From NCBI GenBank assembly GCA_027065695.1, contig JAMONP010000067.1, positions 1 to 64,000 of the forward strand: 64,000 nt of DNA, given 5' to 3'. Source of the stretch: Desulfuromonadales bacterium (GTDB lineage: Bacteria; Desulfobacterota; Desulfuromonadia; Desulfuromonadales; BM103). A model generated the notes under the pieces. That model did no database searches, was not told where the DNA came from, and was given only the letters and a program-made list of their open reading frames with translations. The position numbers and the translations under genes are program-made. This document shows, piece by piece, positions 1 through 8,938 of the stretch. Numbering within the stretch: the stretch's first letter is position 1; the number at the start of each line of letters is the position of its first letter.

Positions 1-612
1 CTGTTTGTCAGTCACAATATTACGTTGGTTCAGGACTTCTGCTCTCGTTGCCTGTTGTTGGATAAAGGCCAGATCGTCTCAGAGGGGGCTCCTAAAAAGG
101 TCATTGGTGAGTATCTTGGGTCTTTTGGTGCGGATGGTGGGCAAAGTAATGATCTTCAGGTATCAGAAGAAGAGCATGCCTTTATTCGCCGGCTCAGCTT
201 GTCTTCCGACAAATCAGCAACGGTTTACAGCGGCGAAAAAATGAGAGTGGCCATTGAGTTGGAGAATCTTGCCAGCTGCCTGGCTCCAGAACTTGAGTTA
301 ACGGTTAAGAATGTTGATGGACTGGCCATTTTTTCGATCCGTAAAGATCTGCTACAGACGCGTGAATATCTCCAGAACCACAAACGTGGCAGACTTGTCT
401 GGGAGATAGATAATCTGCCCTTATTGTCCGGACGATATTGGCTCAATGGCACACTTATCCCTGGGCCAGGAGAGGCTGTGCAGCCCCTGGAAAAGGTCCT
501 GGTCTTCACGGTAACAAACCCGGATGAGAACCTATTGCTTAAAGGCGCGCAGCAATCGCGTGGGTTGATCGCTTTAGAAGGCCAGTGGTCTTCTCCATCA
601 AGCCCGGAATAA
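1..612 (+). CDS. Polysaccharide-export ABC transporter ATPase, C-terminal part (Wzt-like), 5' end outside window
   Basis: The reading frame is open from base 1, so the N-terminal nucleotide-binding core (Walker A, signature, Walker B) lies before the window. What is visible starts at the switch region SHN (H-loop histidine) followed by CLLLDKGQIVSEG, the usual end of an ABC ATPase domain. From about residue 60 to 190 comes a beta-rich domain resembling the C-terminal carbohydrate-binding domain of Wzt O-antigen exporters. Wzt-type proteins energise export of lipid-linked polysaccharide across the inner membrane, and the extra domain recognises the chain end. The minus-strand glycosyltransferase cluster that follows agrees with a surface-glycan locus. 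The next gene is convergent, with only 9 bp between stops. Confidence 0.8.
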   Translation: MFVSHNITLVQDFCSRCLLLDKGQIVSEGAPKKVIGEYLGSFGADGGQSNDLQVSEEEHAFIRRLSLSSDKSATVYSGEKMRVAIELENLASCLAPELELTVKNVDGLAIFSIRKDLLQTREYLQNHKRGRLVWEIDNLPLLSGRYWLNGTLIPGPGEAVQPLEKVLVFTVTNPDENLLLKGAQQSRGLIALEGQWSSPSSPE

Positions 613-621
613 TTTCTCCTG

Positions 622-2592
622 TTATTCCGAAGCCAATTCCTGCAGTTTCTCCGCCTTCTTCCCATCAAGCTGGTATAAGTGTTCCAGGGCCTCCTGAAAA
701 GTTTTTTTATTGCCGGACTTGTGCCCGACTACGCCAAGGGCCAGCCATGCTGCCGTCATTTTACGATCATCAGCAATAACCTCTCTAAGTAGCTTTTCTG
801 CTGTGGTCATTTCGCCTTTTTCCATTTTGGCCCGGGCAATAAATGTGCGCAGCTTGCTATTGTTCGGGAAGTTCTTGAGGGTGTGCTGCAGATATGGCTC
901 TGCCTCGACAAAGCGCCCCATAGAGGCAAGTGTCAGACCCAGCTCTTTGGTGATTAAATCTATTCTTCGACCATCTTGTAGTGCATTGCGAAAAACTTTT
1001 ACCGCATTTTTATAGTTTTTTGCCAAGCGGTAAGAACGTGCCAATTCGATTTTTAGTTCTGTAGACTTTATGCCTCTCTTAAAAGCAGTAATGGCTACAT
1101 TAATAGCCTTGTTAGGCTGCTTATTCAACCTGTATGCAATCGCTAAATTTGTGTAAACGCCAACTTTTTTTGCGCCGGTTTCAATCGCTTTCGTCAAAAT
1201 TTCAATAGCCTCAGGATAAAATTTTCGTACGATCATACTTTTGGACAAGGCGATATTGAAGCCATCATCAGGTGTGATATGCTTGGCGTTGTCCAGATAC
1301 AGGCCAAGCTCGTCATTCCACATCTGGTTTCTGCTCCAACTCAAACTGCTCCAGAGGAACAGGCAACAAAGAGCCAGCGGAACAAGAACCCGCTTTGACA
1401 GAAAGTAATGTCCCATTCCAACAATAAACACGGCAAATCCGAACATGGAGAAGTAGACTCGATGCTCAAATACCGGGTCAAGCGGGATCAGAGTCGATTC
1501 TACCGCCAAACCAAGGAAAAACCAGCAGATGCCGAAGCATAAATGTGGATAGCGTTTGCGGACCAGAAAGGCTACTGATATCAGCGCAATAAGCCCTGCA
1601 CCTGCCACTATGTTCTGAACGCTCAGCAATGTCTTTGTGACAGGATAGGCATAATCGAGCATCTGTGGATATGGAACAATCAGCAGTTTGAGATAGATCC
1701 ATATAACATTGAACTCTGTTACTAAGTATTGTATCGGTGTAATGCCTGCTTCCTGAACTCTGGCAATATCTTGTATGGAAGCGCCTCTGCTTAGCGGGGT
1801 TACCAAGCGTTGCCAGGCAGCGATTAATGTTGGCAGGAAAAATGGCACAAAATAAATAATTTTTGCTTTTATCCCCCCGGTTTTGCCGTTTTCTCTGGGC
1901 AGATAGAAATATTCAAACAAAAGCATCGCCAGTGGCAATACGGCGAGGTTCTCCTTGGTTTTTACCGCCAGATAACAGGCAATCAGTGCCAATAACCAGA
2001 GACAGAGATGGCGTATGTCTGAACATTTGACATCATTGTTAATTTGTTCGCGGGCACGGATGTACAGATAAAGACACAGGAACCCGAAAAAGGCCGCCAG
2101 ACTTGCCATGCGCTGGACGATGTAGGTGACCGCCTGAGTCTGCAATGGATGGACGAGAAAAATCGTTGCAATGAATGCTGCATAAAGACGCTGGTTCGGG
2201 AAGATTCGTTTGGCTACCTGATACACCAGGCCTGATGTAAGAATGTGGATCAAGATGTTGGTGGCATGGAAACCCGGTAAACTCAAGCCCCCCAGACTGT
2301 AGTTTACAGCGAAAGAAAAAATGGCCGGGCCACGTACATCTAAGATTCCGTTTAATGCCGTGGACAGGTCACGGATTCCCTGATTCTCAACGATTTGAAA
2401 TATATCATCAAGATACCAGGGGGCGTTGAGAGTGTGCCCATAAAGAAGGGCACCGATAACAAACAAAGCAAGCCAGCAAAGAATGCCTATATGACGTTCA
2501 TCAGTTGCTAGCCCACTGCTGTTCCAAGATGATCTTGGCGGCTCATTCTGTCTCGATGGTTTTTTTTTCTTCAGACTTCTCTTCTTGCTCAT
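622..2592 (-). CDS. Polytopic membrane protein with C-terminal TPR repeats (TMTC/PMT-like)
   Basis: 656 aa. A short basic, lysine-rich cytoplasmic start (residues 1-30) is followed by about ten hydrophobic segments between roughly residues 38 and 425, then a soluble part of helical tetratricopeptide repeats (about 430-650). The first luminal/periplasmic loop carries WYLDDIFQI, resembling the acidic motif of GT-C glycosyltransferases. This layout is that of TMTC/O-mannosyltransferase-like 'tetratricopeptide repeat' membrane proteins. A transfer of sugar from a lipid carrier to protein is inferred from fold and neighbours, not shown. The start overlaps the preceding DUF2304 gene by 50 bp, so the two are probably translated from one transcript with the glycosyltransferases. 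Confidence 0.7.
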   Translation of the reverse strand: MSKKRSLKKKKPSRQNEPPRSSWNSSGLATDERHIGILCWLALFVIGALLYGHTLNAPWYLDDIFQIVENQGIRDLSTALNGILDVRGPAIFSFAVNYSLGGLSLPGFHATNILIHILTSGLVYQVAKRIFPNQRLYAAFIATIFLVHPLQTQAVTYIVQRMASLAAFFGFLCLYLYIRAREQINNDVKCSDIRHLCLWLLALIACYLAVKTKENLAVLPLAMLLFEYFYLPRENGKTGGIKAKIIYFVPFFLPTLIAAWQRLVTPLSRGASIQDIARVQEAGITPIQYLVTEFNVIWIYLKLLIVPYPQMLDYAYPVTKTLLSVQNIVAGAGLIALISVAFLVRKRYPHLCFGICWFFLGLAVESTLIPLDPVFEHRVYFSMFGFAVFIVGMGHYFLSKRVLVPLALCCLFLWSSLSWSRNQMWNDELGLYLDNAKHITPDDGFNIALSKSMIVRKFYPEAIEILTKAIETGAKKVGVYTNLAIAYRLNKQPNKAINVAITAFKRGIKSTELKIELARSYRLAKNYKNAVKVFRNALQDGRRIDLITKELGLTLASMGRFVEAEPYLQHTLKNFPNNSKLRTFIARAKMEKGEMTTAEKLLREVIADDRKMTAAWLALGVVGHKSGNKKTFQEALEHLYQLDGKKAEKLQELASE

Positions 2593-2938
2593 AATCTTTC
2601 ATCTTTTCAAGTTCAGCGCGTAGGAGCGCATTTTCCTGCCCAAGGTTTTTCAGCTGATTGGATATCTCGGACAATTTCATGGAAAATTGAACGACGATCA
2701 GAAGCAGGAACAGTAAAGCCCCGAGAAAAATGGTGGTCGTTGGCAACACGGCACCGATCAGGTAGGTTAATTTTTCCAGCCACTCATAACGGATGACCAG
2801 AACGAACATCAACAGGCTGGTTGTCAGCCAGAGGATCGAGTATTCCTCGCGGAGTCGCCGTCGACGCACAAGCTCAATTGTCATTAAGAAGATCACGACG
2901 CAGATGGTTAAGGCAAAAATTTTCTGGTTGGCTGTCAT
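2543..2938 (-). CDS. DUF2304 family small membrane protein
   Basis: 131 aa with three hydrophobic segments (about residues 7-23, 35-52 and 63-88) and a charged C-terminal coiled coil (about 88-131) rich in Glu, Lys and Leu. The sequence type is that of DUF2304 proteins, which very often follow a DPM1-like family 2 glycosyltransferase. Here the start codon overlaps the stop of such a glycosyltransferase by 4 bp (ATGA). By analogy it probably anchors the transferase or assists polyprenyl-phosphate sugar handling at the membrane, but its biochemical role is not established. The 3' end overlaps the TPR membrane protein gene. Confidence 0.75.
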   Translation of the reverse strand: MTANQKIFALTICVVIFLMTIELVRRRRLREEYSILWLTTSLLMFVLVIRYEWLEKLTYLIGAVLPTTTIFLGALLFLLLIVVQFSMKLSEISNQLKNLGQENALLRAELEKMKDYEQEEKSEEKKTIETE

Positions 2939-3657
2939 TGCGCTCTCCCTGGACGTTCTGGGACAGACCTGATCAGGTTGATACCTATGGAAAGTAACAT
3001 TTTGAAAATGTAGTAGAGTGGACGAAGACCACTGTGCATTGAACGCCCTCCAGCATCTTCGCGCATGACAACAGGGAGCTCAATTATGCGGAAGCCAGCC
3101 CGATGGAGTACCAGTAGCAAATCTGCATCCGGATAATCACAGGGGAAATGGTCACCAGTTAGAAAATGAATAACTTCTGCGTTAAACACTTGAAAGCCGG
3201 ATGTTGAATCGGTAATTCGTTCTCCGGTTGATATCCTTATCAGTGCAGAGAAGAGTTTCATACCTATTCTTCTTGCCAAGGTAGGTTTATAGCTGCCTTC
3301 TGCCAGGAAGCGTGAGCCCAGCACAAAATCACATGAATCGGCCACTAATGGTTCAAGCAAGTGTGGTATATCTTCTGGGTCGTGCTGACCATCTGCATCG
3401 ATTTGTACCAAAAACTCGTAGTTGTTGGCAAACGCATATTTATACCCGGTCTGTATGGCCACCCCATATCCCATATTCCATGGATGTGAAACCAGAACAT
3501 CACCTAACTCTCGGCCAACCGACGCCGTTGCATCAGCAGAGCCGTCGTTTACTACCAGGATATCTGCCTCTGACAAAACTTTGCGGATTCCGGCAATGAC
3601 ATTCGGAAGATTCTTTTCTTCATTAAATGCAGGGATAACAACTAAGAGATTGTGCAT
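2935..3657 (-). CDS. Family 2 glycosyltransferase, DPM1/polyprenyl-phosphate type
   Basis: 240 aa. The N-terminus VVIPAFNEEKNL is the GT2 nucleotide-binding strand, LVVNDGSADAT follows at about residue 34, and QIDADGQHDPEDI at about residue 85 holds the metal-binding DxD. No C-terminal membrane segments beyond a weak amphipathic stretch are seen. The family transfers mannose or glucose from GDP/UDP-sugar to polyprenyl phosphate at the cytoplasmic face. Translationally coupled to the DUF2304 gene, a common pairing that supports the polyprenyl-phosphate reading. The exact sugar cannot be told from sequence. Confidence 0.85.
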   Translation of the reverse strand: MHNLLVVIPAFNEEKNLPNVIAGIRKVLSEADILVVNDGSADATASVGRELGDVLVSHPWNMGYGVAIQTGYKYAFANNYEFLVQIDADGQHDPEDIPHLLEPLVADSCDFVLGSRFLAEGSYKPTLARRIGMKLFSALIRISTGERITDSTSGFQVFNAEVIHFLTGDHFPCDYPDADLLLVLHRAGFRIIELPVVMREDAGGRSMHSGLRPLYYIFKMLLSIGINLIRSVPERPGRAQ

Positions 3658-3663
3658 ATGAAA

Positions 3664-4419
3664 TTATATTCCCTTGGTGCTGCGACACGTTCGCTGCCAC
3701 AAATGCCAAGCGAGTGCCAGCCTCCAGCTGACCTGACGAGCCGGTTGCCAACGCAGACCGCTGGTATTTGCATCATGCCGTCTGTGTCTGAAAGTACATT
3801 CTGATACGAATTCCATTCCGCCATCAGCATCCGCCAGCAACCCGATCCATGCATCGTGCATGGGAATCCCCTTTGGAAAGGGTAGTGCTTTTTGCAGTAA
3901 CGGCCTTGTCAAGGCCATGGCGCAGCCAGTGTAACAGTTCCAAACCAGGTTGCGCAAAACACCTGTTCTTGCCCAGTAATGAGAGAATAAGTTTTCTCCT
4001 GTTAATTGACCTGTAGCATCAATAAACTCTGCATTTGTCATCAATGCCAAGGGCGAATGTTCCCTGTCTCGCATCCTGTTACGAATCAAGGTTATTCTGT
4101 TGTCCAGCCAAACATCGTCCTGATCTGCCAGAATCAGAATATCGTGATGAGCCTGTCGAAGACAATATTCAAAATTAGCCACAGGACTGGAAAACCCTCC
4201 ATTGAGGAACAGTTTTACCTGAGGGCCTTGGTAACTCTTGAGCAGCTCAACCGTCCGGTCGGTCGAGGAGTCGTCTGATATGATCAACTCGTCGCCTGGC
4301 TCCAATTGCGGGATTATCGTGTCCAACTGCTCAATCAGGAAACGTTCACCATTATAGGTTGCCATGCAAACAGAGACTGCCGGTGGATCGTTCTTTGTCT
4401 GTTTTTTTTCTTCTGACAA
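3664..4419 (-). CDS. Family 2 glycosyltransferase, rhamnosyltransferase-like
   Basis: 251 aa. SVCMATYNGERFL near residue 16, LIISDDSSTDRT near residue 43 and LADQDDVWLDNRI near residue 96 form a GT2 GT-A domain with the QDD metal site, typical of rhamnosyl/galactofuranosyl transferases of O-antigen clusters. The start is a TTG at 4419 with an AAGG 7 bases upstream; no better ATG exists. It is followed after 6 bp by the DPM1-like gene. A C-terminal basic stretch rather than membrane helices suggests a cytoplasmic, membrane-associated enzyme building a repeat unit. Confidence 0.8.
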   Translation of the reverse strand: MSEEKKQTKNDPPAVSVCMATYNGERFLIEQLDTIIPQLEPGDELIISDDSSTDRTVELLKSYQGPQVKLFLNGGFSSPVANFEYCLRQAHHDILILADQDDVWLDNRITLIRNRMRDREHSPLALMTNAEFIDATGQLTGENLFSHYWARTGVLRNLVWNCYTGCAMALTRPLLQKALPFPKGIPMHDAWIGLLADADGGMEFVSECTFRHRRHDANTSGLRWQPARQVSWRLALAWHLWQRTCRSTKGI

Positions 4420-4466
4420 TGTTCAACCTTGACGGGACATTTAATCTGACTCTTATTTGGGTAATG

Positions 4467-5696
4467 CTACAAACAATTAAGGAACTTGTGCAAGCCATAG
4501 TTTTCAGAAAACTCTTCAGGTACGGTTGAAATATTATCATCTTCCTGGCAGGCATCCAAAAACTTTTTAAGCGCTGCTAACTCCAACTTCTCCTGCATCA
4601 ATGGCATAACATGTAATTGTGGGATTTGGTCTGCGAGTTTCCATACCGCGCTGTTCTCGGGTGTTACCGCAAAAATCGGTCGCCTACTGGGTAAATACTC
4701 GAAAAGTTTGGCCGGAAGTGAGGCCATGGTTGCTGATAACAGTAACAACCCATGTGCCTGCGGCAGAGCCTGCAGCATTGCATCGTGCTCAAGTGGCGAA
4801 TGCGTTTCCAGCTTGCTGCCAAATTCATTTAGGGACCGTTTGATCATGTCAATATCGGTTAAATCCTGTCGTGTAAATTTTCCATATAATAATATTTTTA
4901 GACTCAAGCGATGATCTTTAACCATTTCAAGAACTGGATTAAGGAGCAAATCCGGCTGGTTATTATATTTTGACCCTCGGAATTGTCCTGTATACAGCAG
5001 GACTAATTCGTCTTTGCGTCGCTGTGGATTAGAGGATACTGAATCTGGTGGGTAGCAATTGGTCAAAACCGAGAGTTTGGTTGTCAGTTCGGGCAGGCGC
5101 GCTAACATCATGTTTTTCCAGACTTCTGAGGTCACAAAAATGTTTTGAGCCGCGGCCAGTACTTGCGCTTCGAGTCGGCCCTCCTTCTGTCGCTGTGACG
5201 CAGACTTGTCTAAAGATGCTTTGAGTGGCTCGTCCAGCCAGCCATCGCGCATATCGATGCATAGCTTCGACTGACTTTCCCTGGCCAGTTGCATCGCAGT
5301 CACATGGCATGATTCCGGTGGGCTGGATGAGAGAATTAAATCAGCTTTTTGTGCTGCAGCACAAACGTTCTGCGACTTTAAAACCTTACGTCCCCAAACG
5401 ATTCCAGGGTCAGGGTTAAATAATGTTCGACTCGCAAACTCAACAATCGGATTGTATTCCTTGCGCTGCATCATCTGCCGAGGGGCCTCTTTGTTCGGAT
5501 GAAGTCCGAGAGGGTCTCTTACACATATTTCTTTCCCCCATGAGCACATTTGTTCGCAGTCACGTTCGCCAGCACGAACCAGAACAATATTATACCCACC
5601 GATTTTCAGCCAGCGGATGAAGCGACGGACACGCAAAACACCGACATGATTACGACGGTTCATGAACGGGATTATGATCAAGGCCCTTTTTGACAA
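4467..5696 (-). CDS. GT4-like (GT-B fold) glycosyltransferase
   Basis: 409 aa, TTG start at 5696 with AGG upstream. The N-terminal half (residues about 1-200) resembles the glycosyl transferase 4-like acceptor domain: RRVRRFIRWLKIGGYNIVLV and a SSSPPESCH segment near residue 145. The C-terminal half contains VLLYTGQFRGS near residue 232, then PQAHGLLLLSATMASLPAKLFEYLPSR, the typical GT-B nucleotide-sugar pocket with the conserved E of E-Y. Probably adds a sugar to a growing cell-surface glycan. Donor and acceptor cannot be deduced. The gene is 11 bp downstream of the next GT2 gene and in the same orientation, so co-transcription is likely. Confidence 0.75.
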   Translation of the reverse strand: MSKRALIIIPFMNRRNHVGVLRVRRFIRWLKIGGYNIVLVRAGERDCEQMCSWGKEICVRDPLGLHPNKEAPRQMMQRKEYNPIVEFASRTLFNPDPGIVWGRKVLKSQNVCAAAQKADLILSSSPPESCHVTAMQLARESQSKLCIDMRDGWLDEPLKASLDKSASQRQKEGRLEAQVLAAAQNIFVTSEVWKNMMLARLPELTTKLSVLTNCYPPDSVSSNPQRRKDELVLLYTGQFRGSKYNNQPDLLLNPVLEMVKDHRLSLKILLYGKFTRQDLTDIDMIKRSLNEFGSKLETHSPLEHDAMLQALPQAHGLLLLSATMASLPAKLFEYLPSRRPIFAVTPENSAVWKLADQIPQLHVMPLMQEKLELAALKKFLDACQEDDNISTVPEEFSENYGLHKFLNCL

Positions 5697-5707
5697 ATTT
5701 AAAGTAC

Positions 5708-6727
5708 CTATCGTAGGTCGAACAGGTCGTGAAAGCTTAATCTATATTGTTTGAAAAGACGACATATCTGTATGTTGTCGACTTGTCTCTTACGCATGAT
5801 TTCCTTGCGTTTTCCGATCATTCCTGGTAACCCGGCCAATGCTTGCCATTGCCCTTTCAACGTCGCTTTCAATAAAGCTAAACGGTTTATCTCGGACTGA
5901 AATTCTTCTCCCGTTCCTTGCCCTGCAAAAACACTCTTGAATTGAACCATAAAACGAAAGATGGTCCAGAAAGGTACGAGAATAAGCCAGTTTGTCGGAA
6001 AATTTTTTACAGCAACCCAGTAGTGATTTCTTTCAACCAGAAACACCTTCATGGGCGAAAGGCTACCTCCGGTCGCTGAATAAAGATGGTGCACGATCGC
6101 ATTGGTTGCGGCAACCGCTTGCCAACCCATCCAGCGGGCGCGTAATCCCAGGTCGGTATCTTCCGCATAGGCAAAAAAGTCATCATCGAAGAACCCGACT
6201 TCATCAAGCATGGAACGACGATACAAGGCTGCACATGGGCTCGGGTAAAGGATGGGAACAAGATCAGGTAAATTGAGGGATGAAAAAGACTGGCCTCGAA
6301 ACGCTCCACGTGACATTCCATCCCGACAGATGCGTCCGCCCAACGTATCGATAATGTCAGTATTGTCCCAGATACAGGTGCGAGAAGCGACCATGCCGAT
6401 CTGCGGATCGTCTTCCGCAGGTTTGACAAGCTCTTCCAGCCAGTTTGGCTCTGCCCTTGTGTCGTTATTCAGCGTGATTATATATTTTCCGGTAGCATGT
6501 TCAAGGCCGATATTGTTAGCGGTAGCAAAGCCGGTATTAGTTTCAAGTTCGATCAAACGGACCCATGGGAACAGACTTTTAATTGACTCTGGCGATCCAT
6601 CTGTTGAACCGTTATCGACGACAATGGTCTCAAATCCCGCGAAGGTTTGGGCCATAAGACTCTTCAGGCAGGTGGAGAGTAGACTGAACTGGTTCCAGTT
6701 TGGGATAATAATAGATAATTTCGGCAT
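5708..6727 (-). CDS. Family 2 glycosyltransferase, WbbL-like
   Basis: 339 aa. SIIIPNWNQFSLL at residue 5, IVVDNGSTDGSPE at about 35, NTGFATANNIG at about 64 and ITLNNDTRAEPNWLEEL at about 84 (metal-binding NND variant of DxD) give a complete GT-A domain. FFDDDFFAYAEDTDLGLR near residue 176 holds the ED catalytic-base motif seen in rhamnosyltransferases such as WbbL. A hydrophobic segment at about 245-262 may tether the enzyme to the membrane. First gene of the minus-strand glycosyltransferase run. Upstream lie repeat sequences and the remnant of a transposase rather than a further gene. Confidence 0.85.
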   Translation of the reverse strand: MPKLSIIIPNWNQFSLLSTCLKSLMAQTFAGFETIVVDNGSTDGSPESIKSLFPWVRLIELETNTGFATANNIGLEHATGKYIITLNNDTRAEPNWLEELVKPAEDDPQIGMVASRTCIWDNTDIIDTLGGRICRDGMSRGAFRGQSFSSLNLPDLVPILYPSPCAALYRRSMLDEVGFFDDDFFAYAEDTDLGLRARWMGWQAVAATNAIVHHLYSATGGSLSPMKVFLVERNHYWVAVKNFPTNWLILVPFWTIFRFMVQFKSVFAGQGTGEEFQSEINRLALLKATLKGQWQALAGLPGMIGKRKEIMRKRQVDNIQICRLFKQYRLSFHDLFDLR

Positions 6728-6744
6728 GTCTCTAATCCGAGGTT

Positions 6745-6799
6745 GGGGTCAAGGTTGAGGTCAGGCATGAGGTTGAGGTCAGGCATGAAAGACTGTAAG
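6745..6799 (+). repeat. REP-like repeats, three degenerate copies
   Basis: The unit GGGGTCAGGCNTGAAAGA-TGTAAG occurs here as GGGGTCAAGG (6745), GAGGTCAGGCATGA (6757-6770) and a near-complete 25-base copy at 6775-6799. The same unit flanks the complete transposase gene at 7959-7983 and, inverted, at 8939-8989. The last copy sits 19 bp before the transposase remnant start, the same arrangement as upstream of the complete gene, so it is the 5' REP of the decayed copy. Confidence 0.75.
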
Positions 6800-6818
6800 A
6801 TGACGGTCTCCTCATAAC

Positions 6819-6920
6819 ATGGCACGCAGGCCCCGTACTTATTTCCCCGGTGCAGTCTACCATGTCATCCTTCAAGGCAACACCGGGCAAGACATCTTCT
6901 TCTATGATAAGGACCGTTAA
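6819..6920 (+). pseudogene. N-terminal remnant of REP-associated tyrosine transposase (33 codons)
   Basis: ATG at 6819 opens 33 codons ending in TAA at 6918-6920. The peptide begins MARRPRTYFPGAVYHVILQG and matches, residue for residue with few changes, the first 33 residues of the complete transposase encoded at 7963-8919 (MARKPRIHFPGAVYHVILRG). The rest of the gene, including the HUH and catalytic tyrosine, is gone. The sequence moves straight into the 3' flank of the epimerase gene. It lies on the opposite strand to the intact copy. A truncated, non-functional relic of an earlier insertion. Confidence 0.85.
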
Positions 6921-6932
6921 TAAATTGAGCGG

Positions 6933-7922
6933 TTAAATCATTCCTTTATCTCTATACCAGGCACAGGTTTTGATGAGTCCGTCAAGCAAACAGAACTTTG
7001 GTTGAAAATCCAGTAATTCTCTGGCCTTTTTGTTAGAAGCGAGCCAGTAATCAGGCTCAGATAAAGCGATTTTATTGCGGTTAAGCAGAAGCTGTTGACC
7101 AGTCAGCAATGAATAGCAAGTCCCCATGGAAGCCAGAACCTTTAATGGGAAGGCTGGCACATTGATCTCAAAGAAATCTTTTCCCATAACTTGAAAAACA
7201 CCCTCTTGAATTTCCTGCCAGGTTACTCCAACTGCATTACACAGGAAAAAGACCTGATTGATGGCGGCTTCGGATTTGGCCGCTTGAATGATTCCCTCAA
7301 CCAAGTCCTCCACATAGACCACAGATAAATATTTTTCCTTTGTTCCGAAATAAATATTAAAACGACTCTTGGTCATCTTGAATAGTTGCAGGAAGTCGAC
7401 ATCGTAAGGTCCGAATACGGCTGAAGGTCGAATGATGGTGTAAGGAATTCCAAAGGGATTTTCAATGAGCAATTTTTCCGCAGCAAGCTTACTTTTTCCA
7501 TAAGGCTCGAAGGGGGTATCCGATTCCGTTTCAGTTTTGTAATGATCGATATGCTGGGCAGGCCCACTTGCCGCTTGCGAAGAGATGAAAACGAAACGTT
7601 GCGGCAACTGCGACCTTTGGCCTATCACCTGTAGAAGGTTGCTCATAGGTTCGACATTACCACGCCAGAACACTTCCTCAGATGCAGCCTTGGTAATGCC
7701 AGCTATGTGAAAAATCAGATCAGCATCTTGAATTGCCTGGCAACTGAACAGACTCTCTGGATCGGCATAATTAACTTCGAGGCTGGTAACTCCTGGCATT
7801 TCTGGTCGCGATGACCGTACCAGGCAGGAAATATTTGCTCCGGGGTAAGCAAAGGGCAATAGAGACAGAAGATTACGGCCAATGAACCCGTTGGAACCGG
7901 TGACTAGAATGTTGGTAGCCAA
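6933..7922 (-). CDS. NAD-dependent epimerase/dehydratase (extended SDR)
   Basis: 329 aa. VTGSNGFIGRNLL at residue 6 is the TGxxGxxG NAD-binding loop, FHIAGITKA near residue 72 and SSQAAS near 113 hold the NAG-like and catalytic Ser segments, and PYGKSKLAAEKLL near 139 supplies the YxxxK catalytic pair. Length and motifs fit nucleotide-sugar 4-epimerases, dehydratases or related reductases. The precise substrate is not determinable. It follows the glycosyltransferase run in the same orientation but is separated by repeats, and it lies between an intact and a decayed REP-associated transposase, so it may have been acquired or isolated from the glycan operon by insertion. Confidence 0.8.
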   Translation of the reverse strand: MATNILVTGSNGFIGRNLLSLLPFAYPGANISCLVRSSRPEMPGVTSLEVNYADPESLFSCQAIQDADLIFHIAGITKAASEEVFWRGNVEPMSNLLQVIGQRSQLPQRFVFISSQAASGPAQHIDHYKTETESDTPFEPYGKSKLAAEKLLIENPFGIPYTIIRPSAVFGPYDVDFLQLFKMTKSRFNIYFGTKEKYLSVVYVEDLVEGIIQAAKSEAAINQVFFLCNAVGVTWQEIQEGVFQVMGKDFFEINVPAFPLKVLASMGTCYSLLTGQQLLLNRNKIALSEPDYWLASNKKARELLDFQPKFCLLDGLIKTCAWYRDKGMI

Positions 7923-7958
7923 TTTAAATACTCTTTCATCTTTGTCAGTTTCCCTTTT

Positions 7959-7983
7959 GGGGTCAGGCCTGAAAGACTGTAAG
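7959..7983 (-). repeat. 3' REP-like terminal repeat of the transposase element
   Basis: A 25-base sequence beginning GGGGTCAGGCCTGAAAGA and ending TGTAAG. It overlaps the last codons and the stop of the transposase gene. It is the inverted counterpart of 8939-8963 at the other end of the element, with 22 of 25 positions identical, so the element has terminal inverted REP-like ends. Confidence 0.75.
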
Positions 7984-8919
7984 TTCCAGCTCTCTCTTTA
8001 ATTCGGTAATCTTTTCCTCTAATTCAGGTTCACTCTTTCTGCGCAGTTCAAACCTCCGGATTGCAGCACTCAACGTCGATGATTCTCTCCCCAATCTTAC
8101 GGCTAGTTCTGTCAAAGATGCATCAGTGAGTTCATGAACGGCCCAGGCGGCCAGGCTTCGCGCTTCAGAAAGCCTGCGCTCTTGGCTTGGTGAACTTAGT
8201 TCTTCACCCTTCAAATCATAAAGGGTCTTGATCGCATCGAGTACAGCATTGATTCCTGGTCTCAATACAGAAAGAGCTCCTGTTTGTGTGAGGACGTTTT
8301 CAACGAATTGATCTTCACCCATGAGTCGACTGTCCGTGCTCCCCTTACCATAGAAGTCTTCTTGGTGGCCATCTGTATTTCGCTCAGCAATAAATCTATG
8401 GTAAGCTCGTCGAGCATGTAGAAGATTTGTTGAAAAGAAATCCAGGACATATTCTGTCTGTAACCAAGGGATGTGTTCACTTCCGAGGTATGCCAGGTGG
8501 CTACTCCAAGGATAGTTTTCAGGAAGTTCGACCATGTTTGCACGTACAGGATTAAGGTGGATATATGCTACAAGTTCTAGTAAATATTCGTCAGCATCAA
8601 CAATAATTGCCTTATAGCGCCCTTGGAAAAGGTGCCCAATCCGTTTCTGTCGCCAGTTAATCCAACGCGTATAGCGAAAAGACAGGTTGTGAATAATACG
8701 AGAAAGAGGAGTGTTTCCGACCTGAACAGCAAGGTGTGCATGGTTGGTTAAAAGACAAAAAGCCAGTACTCGATGGCCGTAGCGCTCTAAACCTTCCTGC
8801 ATAAGAAGATAAAACCTGTAACGATCCTTATCATCGAAAAAGATATCTTGCCCGGCGTTGCCTCGAAGAATGACATGGTAGACTGCACCGGGAAAATGAA
8901 TACGGGGTTTGCGCGCCAT
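7963..8919 (-). CDS. REP-associated tyrosine transposase (RAYT, TnpA_REP, Y1_Tnp family)
   Basis: 318 aa. MARKPRIHFPGAVYHVILRGN is the hallmark start of RAYT proteins. TNHAHLAVQVG near residue 58 contains the HUH (HAH) metal motif, and ELVAYIHLNPVRANMV near residue 112 contains the region of the catalytic tyrosine of the IS200/IS605-like Y1 superfamily. The last 100 residues (ARSLAAWAVHELTDASLTEL onwards) look like a DnaA-type helix-turn-helix DNA-binding extension, found in the longer RAYT group. These enzymes cut single-stranded REP sequences and are thought to spread REP/BIME repeats rather than themselves. The REP-like repeats at both ends support this. It appears intact. Confidence 0.9.
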   Translation of the reverse strand: MARKPRIHFPGAVYHVILRGNAGQDIFFDDKDRYRFYLLMQEGLERYGHRVLAFCLLTNHAHLAVQVGNTPLSRIIHNLSFRYTRWINWRQKRIGHLFQGRYKAIIVDADEYLLELVAYIHLNPVRANMVELPENYPWSSHLAYLGSEHIPWLQTEYVLDFFSTNLLHARRAYHRFIAERNTDGHQEDFYGKGSTDSRLMGEDQFVENVLTQTGALSVLRPGINAVLDAIKTLYDLKGEELSSPSQERRLSEARSLAAWAVHELTDASLTELAVRLGRESSTLSAAIRRFELRRKSEPELEEKITELKRELELTVFQA

Positions 8920-8938
8920 GTTATTATGATACCATGAT

